A stretch of DNA of 64,000 bases from contig BRXU01000019.1 in assembly GCA_030267565.1 (NCBI GenBank), positions 1,786,501-1,850,500 of the forward strand, given 5' to 3'. This document shows positions 44,082 through 57,600 of the stretch, one piece after another. The translations under genes were made by a program, and so were the position numbers. The notes beneath the pieces were generated by a model, which searched no databases, was not told the DNA's origin, and saw only the letters and a program-made list of their open reading frames with translations. How positions within the stretch are numbered: position 1 is the stretch's first letter; each line of letters opens with the position of its first letter. Origin of the DNA: Pleodorina starrii (Eukaryota > Chlorophyta > Chlorophyceae > Chlamydomonadales > Volvocaceae).

Positions 44082-47000
44082 AGCCGTGCTTGCTGCATGG
44101 TACCGCTGTTCGGCGCGCAGGGCCGCCGCAGGCTTGAAAGGCGGTGCTGCGGCCGCGCTCGGTTCTGGAGCCAAACGAGTTGCCTGTGTCCGTGTGTGTG
44201 TGTTTGGACCCGTACCGCATGTTTTGGTCGTCCTCGTCAGGAGTCTGCTGATTCACGTCGTGGGAGGAACGAGTGCATTTAATAAATTTGCGCGCATTGC
44301 GTAGCGCAAGCACACGTAGCAGCGCGCACGCCTGCTGCACAAGCAGCAAACGCTGCGGATTAGGAGCGGTGGGCTCGTGGAGGGGAGGGGAGAAGGCGCT
44401 TCCTCCTGGGCTATAGGACTTCACATGCCAGGGAAGGGAGGGAAGCTGTCGATGCACGCTCGGGGACGTATTGCCGCCAGCAGGTGGGGCGCTGTATCTC
44501 TTTGGTGGTGGTGGCCGTGGCTTTCGACTTCGTAGCGAAAGGCATGGACAGGCGAAATTTTAAAAAGGTTGTGTTGGTGTTCGTGTGTTTTTCAGAGCGG
44601 GTGGGTGGTTTATCGATATTCGGCAATCTTGGGGGGAATTGAGTCCAGTTTGCATGGGGGGCAGTGGAGCGTTTTCGCACGGTCGCGACTACGACGGCAT
44701 CTTTTATCCGTCTTCGTGGTAGTCGTATTTCGGCCCGTCGAGTCGCCGCGTCTGGCCTGCGTGGGCCACTGTCGCTTGGCGGTTCATGGGGTAGGCGGGC
44801 CCTGTCCTGACGGCTCACGACGCATGCGTCCATGCACCTTCTGCGGTTCACAAGCAACCGAGACGCCGACGCCGGAAGCGTAACGCTTGGGGTAGGGGTT
44901 AAGGAGACGACGACCGCGCCGTGCACCATTCGGGACAACCATTTATAACACCTTTTTATCTATGCAGAGGGCCTTGAAGGCAACGGAAGGATGTAGGGAA
45001 GGAAGGAAGGAAGGGCGGTGCGAGGTGCGCCAGCGACGGGCCGGGAAGGGGGGCTACGCATGTGGAGCGGGCGATGAGGCCGGCGGTGTGTGTGCGTGTT
45101 CCTCGGAAGGCTGGCCCTGCCACCCCGACAGACATGTGTATGAATGGGGCATGCTCAGCATCCTGCCAGTAGTGTTGAGACCTTTCCCTGCCTGTGGTGG
45201 TAATGTTTGGGAGTGGTGCGTTCGGCGGATGAGGCATTCCATCGCGCTGCCCCAGCTCTCGGCGCACTGTGTATGGGCGGGCCCTATGAAGGCGCGTCCT
45301 GTACTGGCGCCAAACTCAACGAACGGTGTTATATTTTCTTCCGTGCCGCCGCGCTCGCGTAGCGTGCCGGCGACGGGCGCGGGGTGCCCCCTCTGGGCCG
45401 GGGGTAGCCCACTGCCCGGTCGCGCGGAGGTGCGCGGAGCTCGTCAGGCGGGGATGGTGTCAAAGTATGCGTTGGTTGGTTTTGGCGGAGTGAGGTGGCG
45501 TGCGGTGTGGTGCACACAGCTTGGAGTGCTGCCTGGCCGCGTCATAATGCACACATGCACGTGGGTGCACGTCGCACCGAGGCCGTGGTGGTGCAGGGGC
45601 GGTGGCAGGGGCGACTGCCTGCTTGCTTGTACCAGAGACTGCGCTGCACCTTTTGGGGGGACGCCTCCGCGTCGTGTATGGGCGGCGCGGGAGCTCGTTA
45701 AGCAACATCTAGTAGTAGAAGACCGATATACGTCAAAATGCTTAAGCCGCGGCGGCACTGGATGCATGGACAGGCCCGCCGGCTTGCACCTCAGTGCTGC
45801 TTGGGCTGGTTTGCGGGTGGATGGGTGGTCTCGCCCCCTGGGCTCCCCTTTACGGGCGAGCCGCGTACCTCAGCCCTCTGCCTTCTGCGGTGTCGGCGGC
45901 GCGAACGGCGGCGTTGCGTGCGCACGCCGCTTCTCCGCGGTGGCTGGGCTGCGCCTGGCTGCCTCGCTGCTGACGCAGCAGGCGCTCGCCGTGGTTCGCG
46001 CCGGGCGTAGGGTTGCCGGCTCAGGTTCCGAAAGGGTGGCGGCCCGGGGAGCGGCCCACCAGCTTCAGATTTTTAGCTCTTTTATCGACCACCAGTCATG
46101 AGTTGTGTCACTTCCCAGCACTCCCCAGCAATGCCACGCCGTCCCTACTTGTCCGGCGGGGCCGGGTGGCATTGCGGCGCTATTTTCAAGGCATGGCACA
46201 CAGATGATGAGATCAACGACATGCGGTAGCGTAATGGTGCCCCATGCGGTTTGTGTATGTGATTTATCGTGTTTTCATTTCGTGTGCCTGGCTGGCGTCT
46301 GGCGCGGCGGCCGCCGCGCCTTAAGCGGCGGCGGCGCCGCGTCGCGGTGTTTTGGCGGTGTTTGCTGCCGCCTGCTGCTGCTGCTGCCGTACCTCGTGAT
46401 GGCGGTGCTCGTGAGCGGACCCGGGGAGGGCCTGGCGGTTCTCAACGCGGTGAGGGACGGGCTGTCAAAGAGCGTTGCGTCAGCCGCCGAACGCTGCTGT
46501 GTGTGTGTGTCACGTCCACATAGGCCCGCTGCTAATGGTGGTGGCGTGAGGGTACCGTATGCGGGAGTTTTTTTTGCGTAATCGGGCGCTCGGGAGGACG
46601 GAGCGGTGGGCGCGCGCGCATGCGGTTGCGCTTGGCGCGGCCACGGGGCGTCAAAGTCGGTACCGGTATTCCTTCAGCTCTCACTCCATGCGGATTAGGG
46701 TTCGGGTTCTTGCTCTGCGACGGCGCGCCGGTGCCGTTGGCGCTGGGCCGTTACGTCGGTCCGTTGTCAACACCGCACACGACCCGTGCGGCTGCGGGAT
46801 GCGACGTACCGGCACCGGCGCTTGTGCGCTTGTGTTTCCACTCTCTTAAAGAATAATGTGCTGGCTGGCGCACATGGCTGGCTGTGTGCGCGGCCAGGCT
46901 TGGTGAACTTCATCCTGCCTCAGGAGGATCACTTTTTCTTTCCTTCATCCACTCTGTGGCTGTCTGTCTAGTCCGGTCAGTAGGTTGCGGCTGCAGGCCG

Positions 47001-48611
47001 CCGAGGCTTGTGCCGCTGCTGCTGTATGAGACATGAGAATAGCTTGGAACGCAATCCTACCTATGCAAAGCGCGATGTAAAAGTCCCTCTGAATACATGC
47101 GTCCGTGTAACGCACCAAGAGGGGCCCCGCTCAGCCCTCGCACGGGTAAGGCTGTCGTTCCTCGTTTTTGGGTTGCTGGGTGGGGTTGCGCCCTGTGTGT
47201 GGCCTCAGGGAGACGAGTGTCACGACATGCGGTACAGCACGTGCCGCAGCACAGCGCCTGCACCCGCCAGCCGCCTCCGACCAGATCTGCCACGCGGATG
47301 CTGGCTCGGCGTACAGTGCGGCCAGAGCGTTGCCACTTGGTGCGTATCGCTACCCGCGCCTGGAACGGGATGGTCAGCCACCCTACCCTAACTGGAAGGG
47401 AAGGCGGCACATGGGCCAAGTCCGGCGCAGTATGCATATGACATCAGTGCACATGACACCCGTGAAGTGAAGTGAAGTGAAGTGCATGGCGCGGAGCACC
47501 GGCGAGCCGCGCGACCACGGCGGCGGCGCACCCACGGCACCACGGGCGCCGTCCCTTCCCGAGCTGCCATGCAGCACCCGAACCCCCAATGCTCCGTCTG
47601 CCGGCTCCTCAAACCGCCACCAGCCAGCAACGCAGCCGAGCCGGGAGTGTATGCGTGTATGTTTGCGCGTGTATGTGTATGTTTTTATGTGTGTGCGCGT
47701 GTGTGTGCGTGTGTGCATGTGTGCGTGAGCATGTATGTGTGTATGCGTGTATATGTGTGTGCGTGTATGTGTGTGTACCGTATGCGTGTGCGCGCGTGTG
47801 TATGTGTCTTCATGTAACTATGTATGTCTCAAGCGCACGTTAGGTTTCCCCTTCTGGAGAGTTATCTGTTCTGGTGCCAGGGCGGTCAAGACTCCGGAAG
47901 ATGGAAACCGGGTCCGTAACCGCACGAAAGCGGGATGCGAACCGCACAGGTATAAGCTAGGGGCCTCGGCATCCAGACAGGCAGGCGAGTTCCGCAGGAG
48001 GTGCATTACCCGCTATGGGCGGGTGTGAATGTGTTGGCCGAACAACCCAGTTCATAAGACCAGGTCCCTGACAGTCAACCTCGCGAACTGCCACGTTTCG
48101 AGCCGCTTGTAAAGCCCGCCCGTACATGCCACGAAACGACGTAGATGTGTACAGGCCGACCTAGGTGAGCGATCAAGGCCTAACAGATGGCAGGCGAGTC
48201 AATCACGGGTAAGTGCGCTCAGCTCAGGCTTGCGTCAGCAGCGTACAACAACAATGCCAGGATGCCTGTTGAAACTCCACAAGTGCGACCCCGCCGTACG
48301 GGAACGAAAGCCTGTCGCTGAAACCGCAAGTTATAGCGCCAATGAAAGAAAGGCGTTACCTGTAAACCCTGTATGCTCGTAAACCTTTAAGGGATAGTCC
48401 CACGAATGCTTATCGTACATTTTTCGCCTGGCTAGATGGCGTTTTTATGGATAGGAGCTGGGTCTTCATAGAGACCATTTATTTGGCTATACACTCGAGT
48501 ATTGACGACGGGCTACCGCTGGGCTGCCTTGTTTGTCCTGCCACAGTTCAACGTGCCAGACCTATGTCAAAGTTCTTACGCTTGCCCAGCGATGATTGAA
48601 CGCGGACGCGA
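44082..48611. other. Intergenic interval without recognisable gene
   Basis: This covers the CID 3' flank and 4 kb of intergenic DNA. An AATAAA lies near 44280 but no TGTAA is close to the stop codon. A long plus-strand frame at 44962-46101 has no motif and no supporting exon structure. A TG-rich microsatellite fills 47648-47818. From about 47820 to 48600 the DNA is less GC-rich and presumably holds the promoter of the giant gene. Confidence 0.45.
47648..47818. repeat. TG/TATG-rich microsatellite
   Basis: About 170 bases of alternating purine-pyrimidine TG with TATG and CGTG interruptions. It is intergenic and long enough to favour left-handed DNA. Confidence 0.9.
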
Positions 48612-51600
48612 ATGAGCCGCAAGCGAGAGGGATTGGTGGAGCTTCTGCACTGGTCGCGGAGGCCCTCAACATGCGAGCAAACAGGCCCGCCGCGCAAGGA
48701 CGAACGGCCCAACACTGGCTCAATACATGGTAGGCGATTTCATCTATTGATAACCATCTGCTCCAGGCACCCCTTAAACTCGCCCGGTCCGTGCGTCAAG
48801 CAGGTGCAGCACACTCGGGCAGTAGCGCGCGCCGCCCATCCGCGCACGCTGCCGCGCACAGCCGCGGTGGCTTGCCACCATTGTCCAGAACTGGGTCCCT
48901 GGTCTTCAGCCCGGGCAGCAACGCGACCGGCGGCCCCATCGCACCCGACCCGGCGGAATCGCTGTCCCAGTTCCAAGAAGCCCTCTACGTGAATGGCCAG
49001 CCCCATAATGCAACATCTCGCCTGCTGCGCCTCGGCGCCGGCAGCCCGCTGCGTCGCAGTATCACCGCCACCTCCAGCCCCAGCCCGACCCCGGGCCCGG
49101 GCGCATTGACGCCGATGCCCCCGCTGCCGACGCCCACCCAGCCGGCCCGAACGCAGTCCGCCTCCCACGCGCCGCGCGGCTCCCCTCCAGATCACACCAC
49201 CGCCGGCAGCGCCTTCCAGCCAGCCGCAGCGTCCTTCCTCGCCGAACCACCGGCCTTCCTCCGCCTGCTGCCCCAGCATCAACAGCCCCAGCCCCAGCCC
49301 CAGCCCCAGCCCCAGCCCCAGCCCCAGCCGCAGTCGCAACAACCGGGCGCAGCCCTGCTCACCAGCAGCAACAGCTTCCGTCCCTCGACCGCCTGGACAA
49401 GGACCACCTCCCTAAACGGAATGGTACCCGGCGGAGCCGGGTCCGGCTCCGCCGGCGGCGGCAGCGGCGGCGGCGGCACCAGCCCGCCGCGGGCGCCGCC
49501 GCAGCGGCTGGGCTCGCGGGAGAACGGCGGCGCGCTGCTCGAGGAGGCCCGCCGTAAGGCCCAGGAGGCCATGGAGGTGCTGTGTGGTGAGCAGGAGATC
49601 TCGCCGGAGACTCGCGCCACCGCCACGGCTGCGCTTCAGGAGCTGGAAGCGCTGTTGGGGCCGCGGGAGATGGGCGCGACGGCGCTGATAGCGGCGGCGA
49701 GGAACCTGCGCAGCGACCTGTGCAGGGAGTTGCATAACACGGAGAAGCAGGTTGGGGGGGGGAGGAGGGGGCGTGTGGGGGAGGGAAGGGGGGGGGTTGG
49801 GGTGGGAGGGGGTGGGGGCGGGCGGGCGCTGGGGCTTGTGTTGGGCATGGGGGGGCGCGGCCGGTGCTGGAAGGGGGGGCCGGGGACTGCCTGGCCGGAT
49901 GGCAGGGCTCTTAAGGTAGACTGGACTGGACTGGACTGGCGCCAGGGCTCGTGTGTGAGGCTCGGGCTACCCGAGCTGGAAGGGGAGAGAGAGGGAGGGG
50001 GACAGATCCGCCAGCCAGCCAGCCCAGCGGCCGGTCGGTCGGAGGTCGGCGGCTGTGGCTGCTTCCCCGGGACCCCCTCCTGCTCCCGAGTCCCGACCTC
50101 ACTCCCCCGACGGATCCCTGCCGCCGCCCCGCGGGCCCCAGCTCTCCGCCCTTGCCCTGCCTTGCCTGCCTTGACCCGCTTCACTGCGCCTACCTCCAAA
50201 CGGTATCCCGGCCCTGCCTGCCCCCGCCCTTGCCCTGCCCCTCTCGCGCGCCGCAGACGGGCTTTGCGCGCGCCCAGCTCAAGGCGCTGGACCGGCAGCA
50301 CGAGCGACTGCGGCAGCAGCTGCGCTCGCGGCCCGACCCCATCGTGCTGCCCACACCCGCCTACGCGGGGCTGTCCGACACGGGCACCCCCTCCGCCAGC
50401 CCCAACACCAACCAGATCTACGGCGGCTTCGATATCCTCACGCTGTCCCCGGGCACCGCCGGCGGAGCCGGCGGCGGCGGCGGCGCCGCCGCCGCCGCCG
50501 CCAGCGGCGGCGGCTGCGGCAGCCTCTCTGCGCCGCACTCGCCCCTGGTCCACCCGCGACCGCGCTTCGACTCCGCGCCGCCGCTGCCGCCGCGGCCGGG
50601 GTACGCCGCCGCGGCGGCGGCCGCCATGGCGGCCGCCGTCGACGGCGAAGCCGTCGACGGCGACGCCGCCGTCGCCGCCGCCAGCAGCAGCCTCTCCGTG
50701 CCGTTCAGCTCCATGTCGTTCTTGGACCGCGGCAGCGGCGGCGGCAGCGGCGGAGTGGATTCGGCCGGCGGCAGCGGCGGAGTGGTGTTGAGTGAGAAGT
50801 GGAGTCTGGCGGGGGCGATGGAGCGGACGTTGCGCATTCGGGCGCTCACGCGGGTGGAGGCGGCGCTGTCGGCGGTGGTGGCGGAGGCGGCGGCGGCGGA
50901 GCGGCCGCGCAGCGGCGGCGGGGCGGAGGCGGTGCCGGTGGTGGATGTGGAGGAGCTGAGGCGGCTCAAGCACACTCCGCAGGGGATGGCGGACCAGAAG
51001 GTGGGTTCGCTTCAGAGAGGGAGGGAGGGGGTAAAGTATTGATGGTTCCAAAGGAGCAAGCTGACGGGACGACGGGCGGTGTGGAAACACGTTTCGGGTG
51101 TGTAGTGGGCCTGGGCGGGGCGGGGCGGGGCGCGGACGTCCCGCGGCTGCTGTTGCTGCTGCGGCTGCTGCTGCTGGACTAGACAGGAATATAAAAATGG
51201 TTTCAAGCTTTCGCTTTTCCACGATGACATGTTAGGTGCGAATTCGTAAGCAAAGAGCACGCGGCAAAGCAGACGTAAAACAATCGTCTTACGTTTTGCT
51301 GCTGCGGCTGCTGCTGCTGTTGGTTCCGCTGCAGCTCCCACTTGCCCCCCGAGTGCCCCCGTGTCGGTGTATCTCCCCTCCTGACGCCGCCCATCCCCCT
51401 CTCCCTCCGACACGCCCACAGCCCGGCGCGGGGTCGTACCTGGGAGTCAACGTACGGCGCACGCCCTCCCCGGGACCGCGCCTGGACGCGCTCGGCGGTG
51501 CCGCCGCCACAGGCCCGCGCGGCGGCCCCAATGCCGCCGCCGCCGGCGGCGGCACCGGCGCGGGCGGGCCCATGGCCGGCGCGGCCGGTGGTGGCGGCGG

Positions 51601-54600
51601 CGGCGGCTGTCCCGACCCGCGGGTCGTTCTTCAGTGGTCCAATCGCGGCATCTCCACCGCCAAGATGCCGCAGCTGAGGGAGGCACTTGTGGGGGGGCCC
51701 CAGCTGGTGCGGCTGTGTCTGGCGGGGAACAAGCTGTCGAACGAGGTGAGGCGGGCAGGGCAGGGCAGGGCAGGGCAGGGCAGGGCAGGGCAGGGCAGGG
51801 CAGGGCAGGGCAGGGGGCCCGGGTGAGGTGAGGCGAGGTGAGGTGGGTTGGCTCGAGGAGGGGACTCTCCGCACCCGCACGCCCTCCTCCCCTCAGTACG
51901 AAACGGCGCGACCCCCTCCCCTCAAGCCTGCCTCCTTGACCCATCTTACCGCCCCGCCCCTTCCTCCCGCTCCTCCCCGCCTCCTCCCCGCTTCCCCCCT
52001 CCCAGGACGTGTCCGAGCTCATGTCCATCCTGTCCCACCCCTCCGCTCCCCGCATCCGGGAGCTCCTCCTCGACCAGAACACCAACCTCACCTGGCGCTG
52101 CGCCCTGCCCCTAGCCCTCGCACTCGGCATGTCACCAGACATGGCCGCATCCGCCGCCGCGGCGGACTGGGCCGCGGTCTCGGCGGCGCTGCCGCCGCCG
52201 CCAGGCGGCGGCGGCGGCGGCGGCGCCGCCGCCGCCACCCCCGCCTCCCTCCTCGCCCCCTCCTCCGTCCCCTCGGCCCGCGACAAGATCCACCGGCTTA
52301 CCGAGTTGCGGTTGCTGAGTCTCTCCGGCGTCAAGTTGGGGGACAAGGGCGTGGCGCAGTTGGCGGAGGGGCTGCGCGCCAACAACTCACTGCGGGAGTT
52401 GGACGTGCGGCGATGCGGCCTGAGTGACGCGGGCGGCGCGGTGCTGCTGGAGGTGCTGGAGAGCAACGGCCGGCTGACGCGGCTGGACGTGAGCTGGAAC
52501 GCGCTGCGCGCGGAGAGCGCGAGGGTGCTGGAGGGCGCGCTGGCGGGCAATGCGGGGCTGCGGGAGCTGAGTTTGGCGCACAACGGGTTTGGGGACCTGG
52601 ACGGGGCGAGGGTGATCAAGGGGCTGCTGAACCACGGTGGGTGGGTGGGTAAAGGTGGAGGAGGGAGGGGGGAGGAGGGCTTGTGGAGGGGTGGGTTGTG
52701 GAGGGGGGTGGGTGGGGTGTGGGGGACGGGAGGGGTGGGAAGGGATGCAGCCGGGAAGTGCAGTGCAGTGCGAGGGATTGCAGCCAGGGGGAAAAGGGAG
52801 GGGGCTTGTGTGTTGGAGGGGGGGGAGTGTGGGGGGAGGGGTGGTGGGGTAGAGAGGGAGGGAGGGAGGGAGGGGGCAGCTCCCCCCCGGGCTTCTGCCT
52901 GCCTGCCTCCCCCTCTGAGAGCCTTCTGAAGGATTCTCCACAACTCCCTTCCCGGCAGTACCCGCCCTCACGACTGCGCTGCCCCTCCCTCCCTCCCCTC
53001 CCCCCTCCCTCCCTCCTCCCCCCACCCGCCCTCCCTCCCGGGGGAGCAGGCCGGTGGTTGCAGGTGGACTTGTCTCACAACACGCTGGGCCCCGGGAGCT
53101 GTATGATGGTGGGGGAGCTGATGCGGAGGCTGGGGGAGGCGGCGGCGAGCCTCATGGCGCGGGGCTGCTACGCGGAGGCATGGCCGCAAGCAGAGCAGCA
53201 GCCACCCCACGGGGGGCAGGGGCTGGCGGAGCCGGCGACGCCGCTGCCGCTGCCGCTGACGCCGCTCAGCCCGATGACGCCCGCTACGCCGGCTGCTGCT
53301 GCCGCCCGGATGGCGGGGATGGCGGGGGCGGAGCGGCGTGCGAATGTGATGGTGGGTGGAGGGGCTCGGAGGGGGGCAGGGGTTGAGGGGTTGGTTGCCC
53401 GGGAGGGGGACCTACCGGGGACCTACCGGGGCGGGGCATTCCGGTACCGGCACCGGCACATATGTTTCGCGCGCCAAATCTGGTTTCGGAGCGACTGCGG
53501 TCATGCCGTTCGATCAAAAGTCCGACGCCAGGAGGGCCCCGGGATGGGAGCGGTGAACGCCCCGCCCGGGTCGCGGGAGGGAGGGGGGAGGAGGGACGGG
53601 GAGCATCCCGGGGGGTTGGGGTGTGTGTGAGAGAGAGGGGGGGTCGCAGGGGAGGGAGGAGGAGGGGGAGGGGTGGGGGTGGGGGACCGGAACGCGGTGT
53701 GCGCAGTGGGAGGGGCATGAAAACTCGCGGCAGGCGAGGCTGACGACCTTCGCGGTGCTGTGCGAACACCCCCTCCACCCAAACCCGCCGCCCTCCTTCG
53801 CCCTATCCCTACCCCGCTTCCCGCTCCTCGCCCTCCTCGCCCTCACTCGCCCTCACTCGCCCTCTTCACCCCACCGGTGGGATCCATCCCTGGTCCCCTC
53901 CCCTCCCCCCCCAGGTGGAACAATCCCCTCCGGGTCTCCCTTTGTAACCCCCGCCCCGGTCTGCTTCTGTAACCCCCGCCCCGACCCATCCCCCCCTCCC
54001 CCCTCCCCCCTCCCCCCGCCCGCCCCCTCGCAGCTGGACGACCGCTCCGGGCCCCCCAGCCCCACCGCCCTCCGCCTCTCCACGGGCCAGCTGGGCTCCC
54101 AACTGCACAGCGGACAGCCCCGTCTGGCGCTGGATGGGAACCCGCTGGGCAGCACCGGACTGCGGTGGGTGGGAGAGGGAGGGAGGGAGGGATACAGGGA
54201 CGCAACAGTTACACACACAGACAAGCATACACAGGGCGCTGGGCGCTGCATTCAGTCGCACCCCTGTACGACGTCCCGGTGCCTCTGCTGCTGCTGCTGC
54301 TTCCTTGCATGCCACTTCCCCCTCCTTCTCCCCCATTCTGCTCCCCCCTCAATCCCCTCCCCCATCACCCCCTCCATATCAGGTAATCCTCAGGTAATAT
54401 TCCAGGTAACTGCATTGCGTTCCCTCGTCCCGGGCCGTTCTAATCACCCCCTCCCCCCCTCCCTGGTCCTACTGCAGTATCCTGCTCGACTCGATGGAGG
54501 CGATGAGTCAGCAGCTGAGGAGCGCCGCAGAACAACACTCGGGGGCCCACAACCACAACCACTCCCACCCCCACCCTGATGAGGACCCACAATACCACCA

Positions 54601-57600
54601 CCAATACCCCCAGGGCCAGGCCCTCCAACCGCCGATGCCGCTGCACATCACCATATTGGGATGCAACGTGGCGCCGCCGTCGGACAGGTCAGTGGGGGGG
54701 AGGAGGAGCGTCGCCTCTGTGGGGGCGTCGGGGGGGTGGGGCTACGTTGTCTCTCTCTCCCTCTTTGCTCTCGTAGATGAAGGAGAGGCCCCCCGGGGAG
54801 GGAGGGAGGGGCGGGGGAGGAGGGATGGACAGGGCAGGTCGGCGGCCCGCAGCAGAGGCGGTGATGAGGGCGTCGGAAGAGCCAAAGGGGGGGGAGGGGG
54901 AGAGGGGGCCGGTCCGGGGGATGGATGCAAGGGAGTGGCCCCCGACTGCCCCCGACTGTCCCGGTCCCGGTCCCGGCAATCTGGGGACGGATGTCAGTCG
55001 CAGGTTGTTGTTACCCGCATCTAGCTGTCGAGCCCCCCGCCCCCCCTCTACCGGTATGTGCGCTATGTTCCCCCCTTACCCCACCCCACTTGACACCGCC
55101 TGGGGGTGGCTGAGGGTCTCCGGGGGTCAGCCGGGGTGGGGGGTAAAGAAGAAGAGAGCGCAGCGAAGGGACGGAGACGGCGTTAGCGAAAACGGACCCG
55201 GGATCCAGCCATACTTCCCGAACATATCTGTAACCTTACCAACCTGGGGTGTGTGGGGGGCGGCGAGTGATTCCCCCAACTTCGCACCCCACCCCGTGTG
55301 CTTCATTGCACCGCACGTCGGCGGTACGAGTTTACCCTTGCGGGCTTTGGACAAAGACGCTTTTGCCTCCTCCTCTGCCTCCTCCTCTGCTGCCTCCTCC
55401 TCTGCCTCCTCCGCCTCCTCCCGGGGCCGCCTCCTCCCCGCGGGCCGGTCCCCTCCGCCGCAGGTCGGCTGGCGCGGAGAGCGACGAGGCCAACCCCTTC
55501 CTGCCCAGGTACGGCATGTACGGCACATGATGTTGATGCAGCCGCCGCGCCGCCGACGGACAATGAGCGGGGGATAGAGGAGGAACGGTCTGGTCCCTCC
55601 GGGGGCTGTCAGGAGCTCCAGGGGGGGGGGGTGTATTAAGGTCTGTCCGCCTGCCCGCCCACCGCTCAGGGCCTCACCCCTCATGAGCACTGGCCCCCTC
55701 CCCCCCCTAAGGGCCTGAAGGAGCCCAAAATACAAAACACAAAACCCACAAAACCGCATCGCCCGCCTGACTTCCTCCCTCCCTCTCTCCCTCCCTGGAC
55801 AGCATCTCGGTGCTCTGTCGGTCAGCGGGCGGAGATGGCCGGGGGCCGGGGGGCGGCGGAAAGGACGCGGCCGCAAAAAAGGCCGCCTCCGCCTCGTCCG
55901 GCGGTGGAAAAGGTGCGACCGGCCAGGATAAGGGCAGAAGAGAGCGGGGGGGCGAGAAGCTAGCCCGTCCGTCACCTTTTCCTCCCCTCCTCCTTCCCTC
56001 CCTCCCTCCTCCTCCTTCTCCTTCTCCCCCGGTGTGCCCGCCTGCCGAATTGCCCGCCCCTAGCCGGACTGTCATGTTTCTGGCCCCCCCTCCCCCGCCT
56101 CCTGCCTCCTCCCTCTCCCGTTTTGCCTCAGTCGGTTAATCCGCTCCGTTTCTCCCGCCTTACCCGCACACCATATCCCTCCGCTTCTCCCTCCTCACCC
56201 ACCAACCCCTCACCCGCCTGCTGCCACCACCCTCTTCCCACGCCCCCGCAGACGCCGCCCGCGGCACCTCCGCCGCTCGCGAGCGCGGCGCCTCCGCCGC
56301 CCCCGGCTCCTCCCCCTCCGCCTCCCCCTCCGCCTCCGTCGTCCACGCCCCCCTCACCCTCCAGTCCCCCCACCTGGACCTCCAGAGCCCCGCCGGCGTG
56401 TATTCCCTGGAGCTGGGCCACCCCGCCACTGCCGTACTGGTGTCGTACCTGCTGCGGCTGAGGGAGCGGCTGGCCGCGGCGGCGGAGGCGGGGTTGGTGG
56501 GGGCGGGGGTGGCGGTGTCCATTGTGGGGATCAGCGTCAACGGCCGACACGTCAAGTTGGACCAGCTGGCGACCAAGATAGACGGCTGGAGCGAGGTGGG
56601 GGTGGGTTGATGGGTGGGAGGAGGAGGAAAAGGGGGGGCGGGGTGGGGTGGGGAGGGGGGTGGGTTGATGGGTGTGGGTTGGAAGGGGGCGTAGGGTGGA
56701 GAGGGAGTCTGTCAGTGCGTGGTGTGTTGAAAGGGGGGGGGGAAGGGGGGCTGGCAGCTGCACGCGGTAAAAGCCGCCTCCTTGCCGGTCCCCTTCCCCT
56801 TCCCCAGCCCCAGCCCCTTTCCCTTCCCCAGCCCTCCACTGCAACCTCCGTCTCCACCCACTGCTGCCCTTCCTCGCCTACCTATCAACCAAACGACTAC
56901 AACGCCGCCTCCCCTCCCCCGCTCCCCTCTCCCCCTCCCCGCCCCTCCTCCCCCCCGCCCCGCTCCCCCCCCCAGGGCACCCTCCAGCTCACCGTCAAGG
57001 CCCCCGCGGTGTTAGCCCTGGAGCCCCCCCAGCCCCTCACCCCCGGTGTGGCGGCCTGGCTGGCGGCCCTGCTGTCCGACCCCACCGTCTCACCCCTCTG
57101 GAAGCTATCCGTGGTGCAGGCTGCCGGCAGCGTCTGCTTCTTCACCCCCCCGCAGTGCCTGGCGCTGCTGGCGGGGTTCGATCGCGACACGCAGTCGACG
57201 GAGACGGTGGCTGCGGCCCAGATGCTGTACGCGCGGTCCGCTCAGCCGCTGGCGTTCTGGGAGCATGTGCTGCCGCGTATGCCGCCGTCGCAGCAGCAGT
57301 CGCTGAAGGAGAGGTGGGTGGGTGGGTGGGTGGGTGGGTGGGTGGGTGGGTGGGTGGGTGGGTGGGTGGGTGGGTGGGTGGGTGGGTGGGTGGGTGGGTG
57401 GGTGGGTGGGTGGGTGGGTGGGTGGGTGGGTGGGTGGGTGGGTGGGTGGGTGGGTGGGTGGGTGGGTGGGTGGGTGGGTGGGTGGGTGGGTGGGTGGGTG
57501 GGTGGGTGGGTGGGTGGGTGGGTGGGTGGGTGGGTGGGTGGGTGGGTGGGTGGGTGGGTGGGTGGGTGGGTGGGTGGGTGGGTGGGTGGGTGGGTGGGTG

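Noticed and set aside
44962..46101. 379-codon plus-strand frame
   Set aside because: No recognisable motif, mixed composition with many Cys, Trp and Arg, no plausible splice partners, and no nearby polyadenylation signal; similar spurious frames are common in this window.
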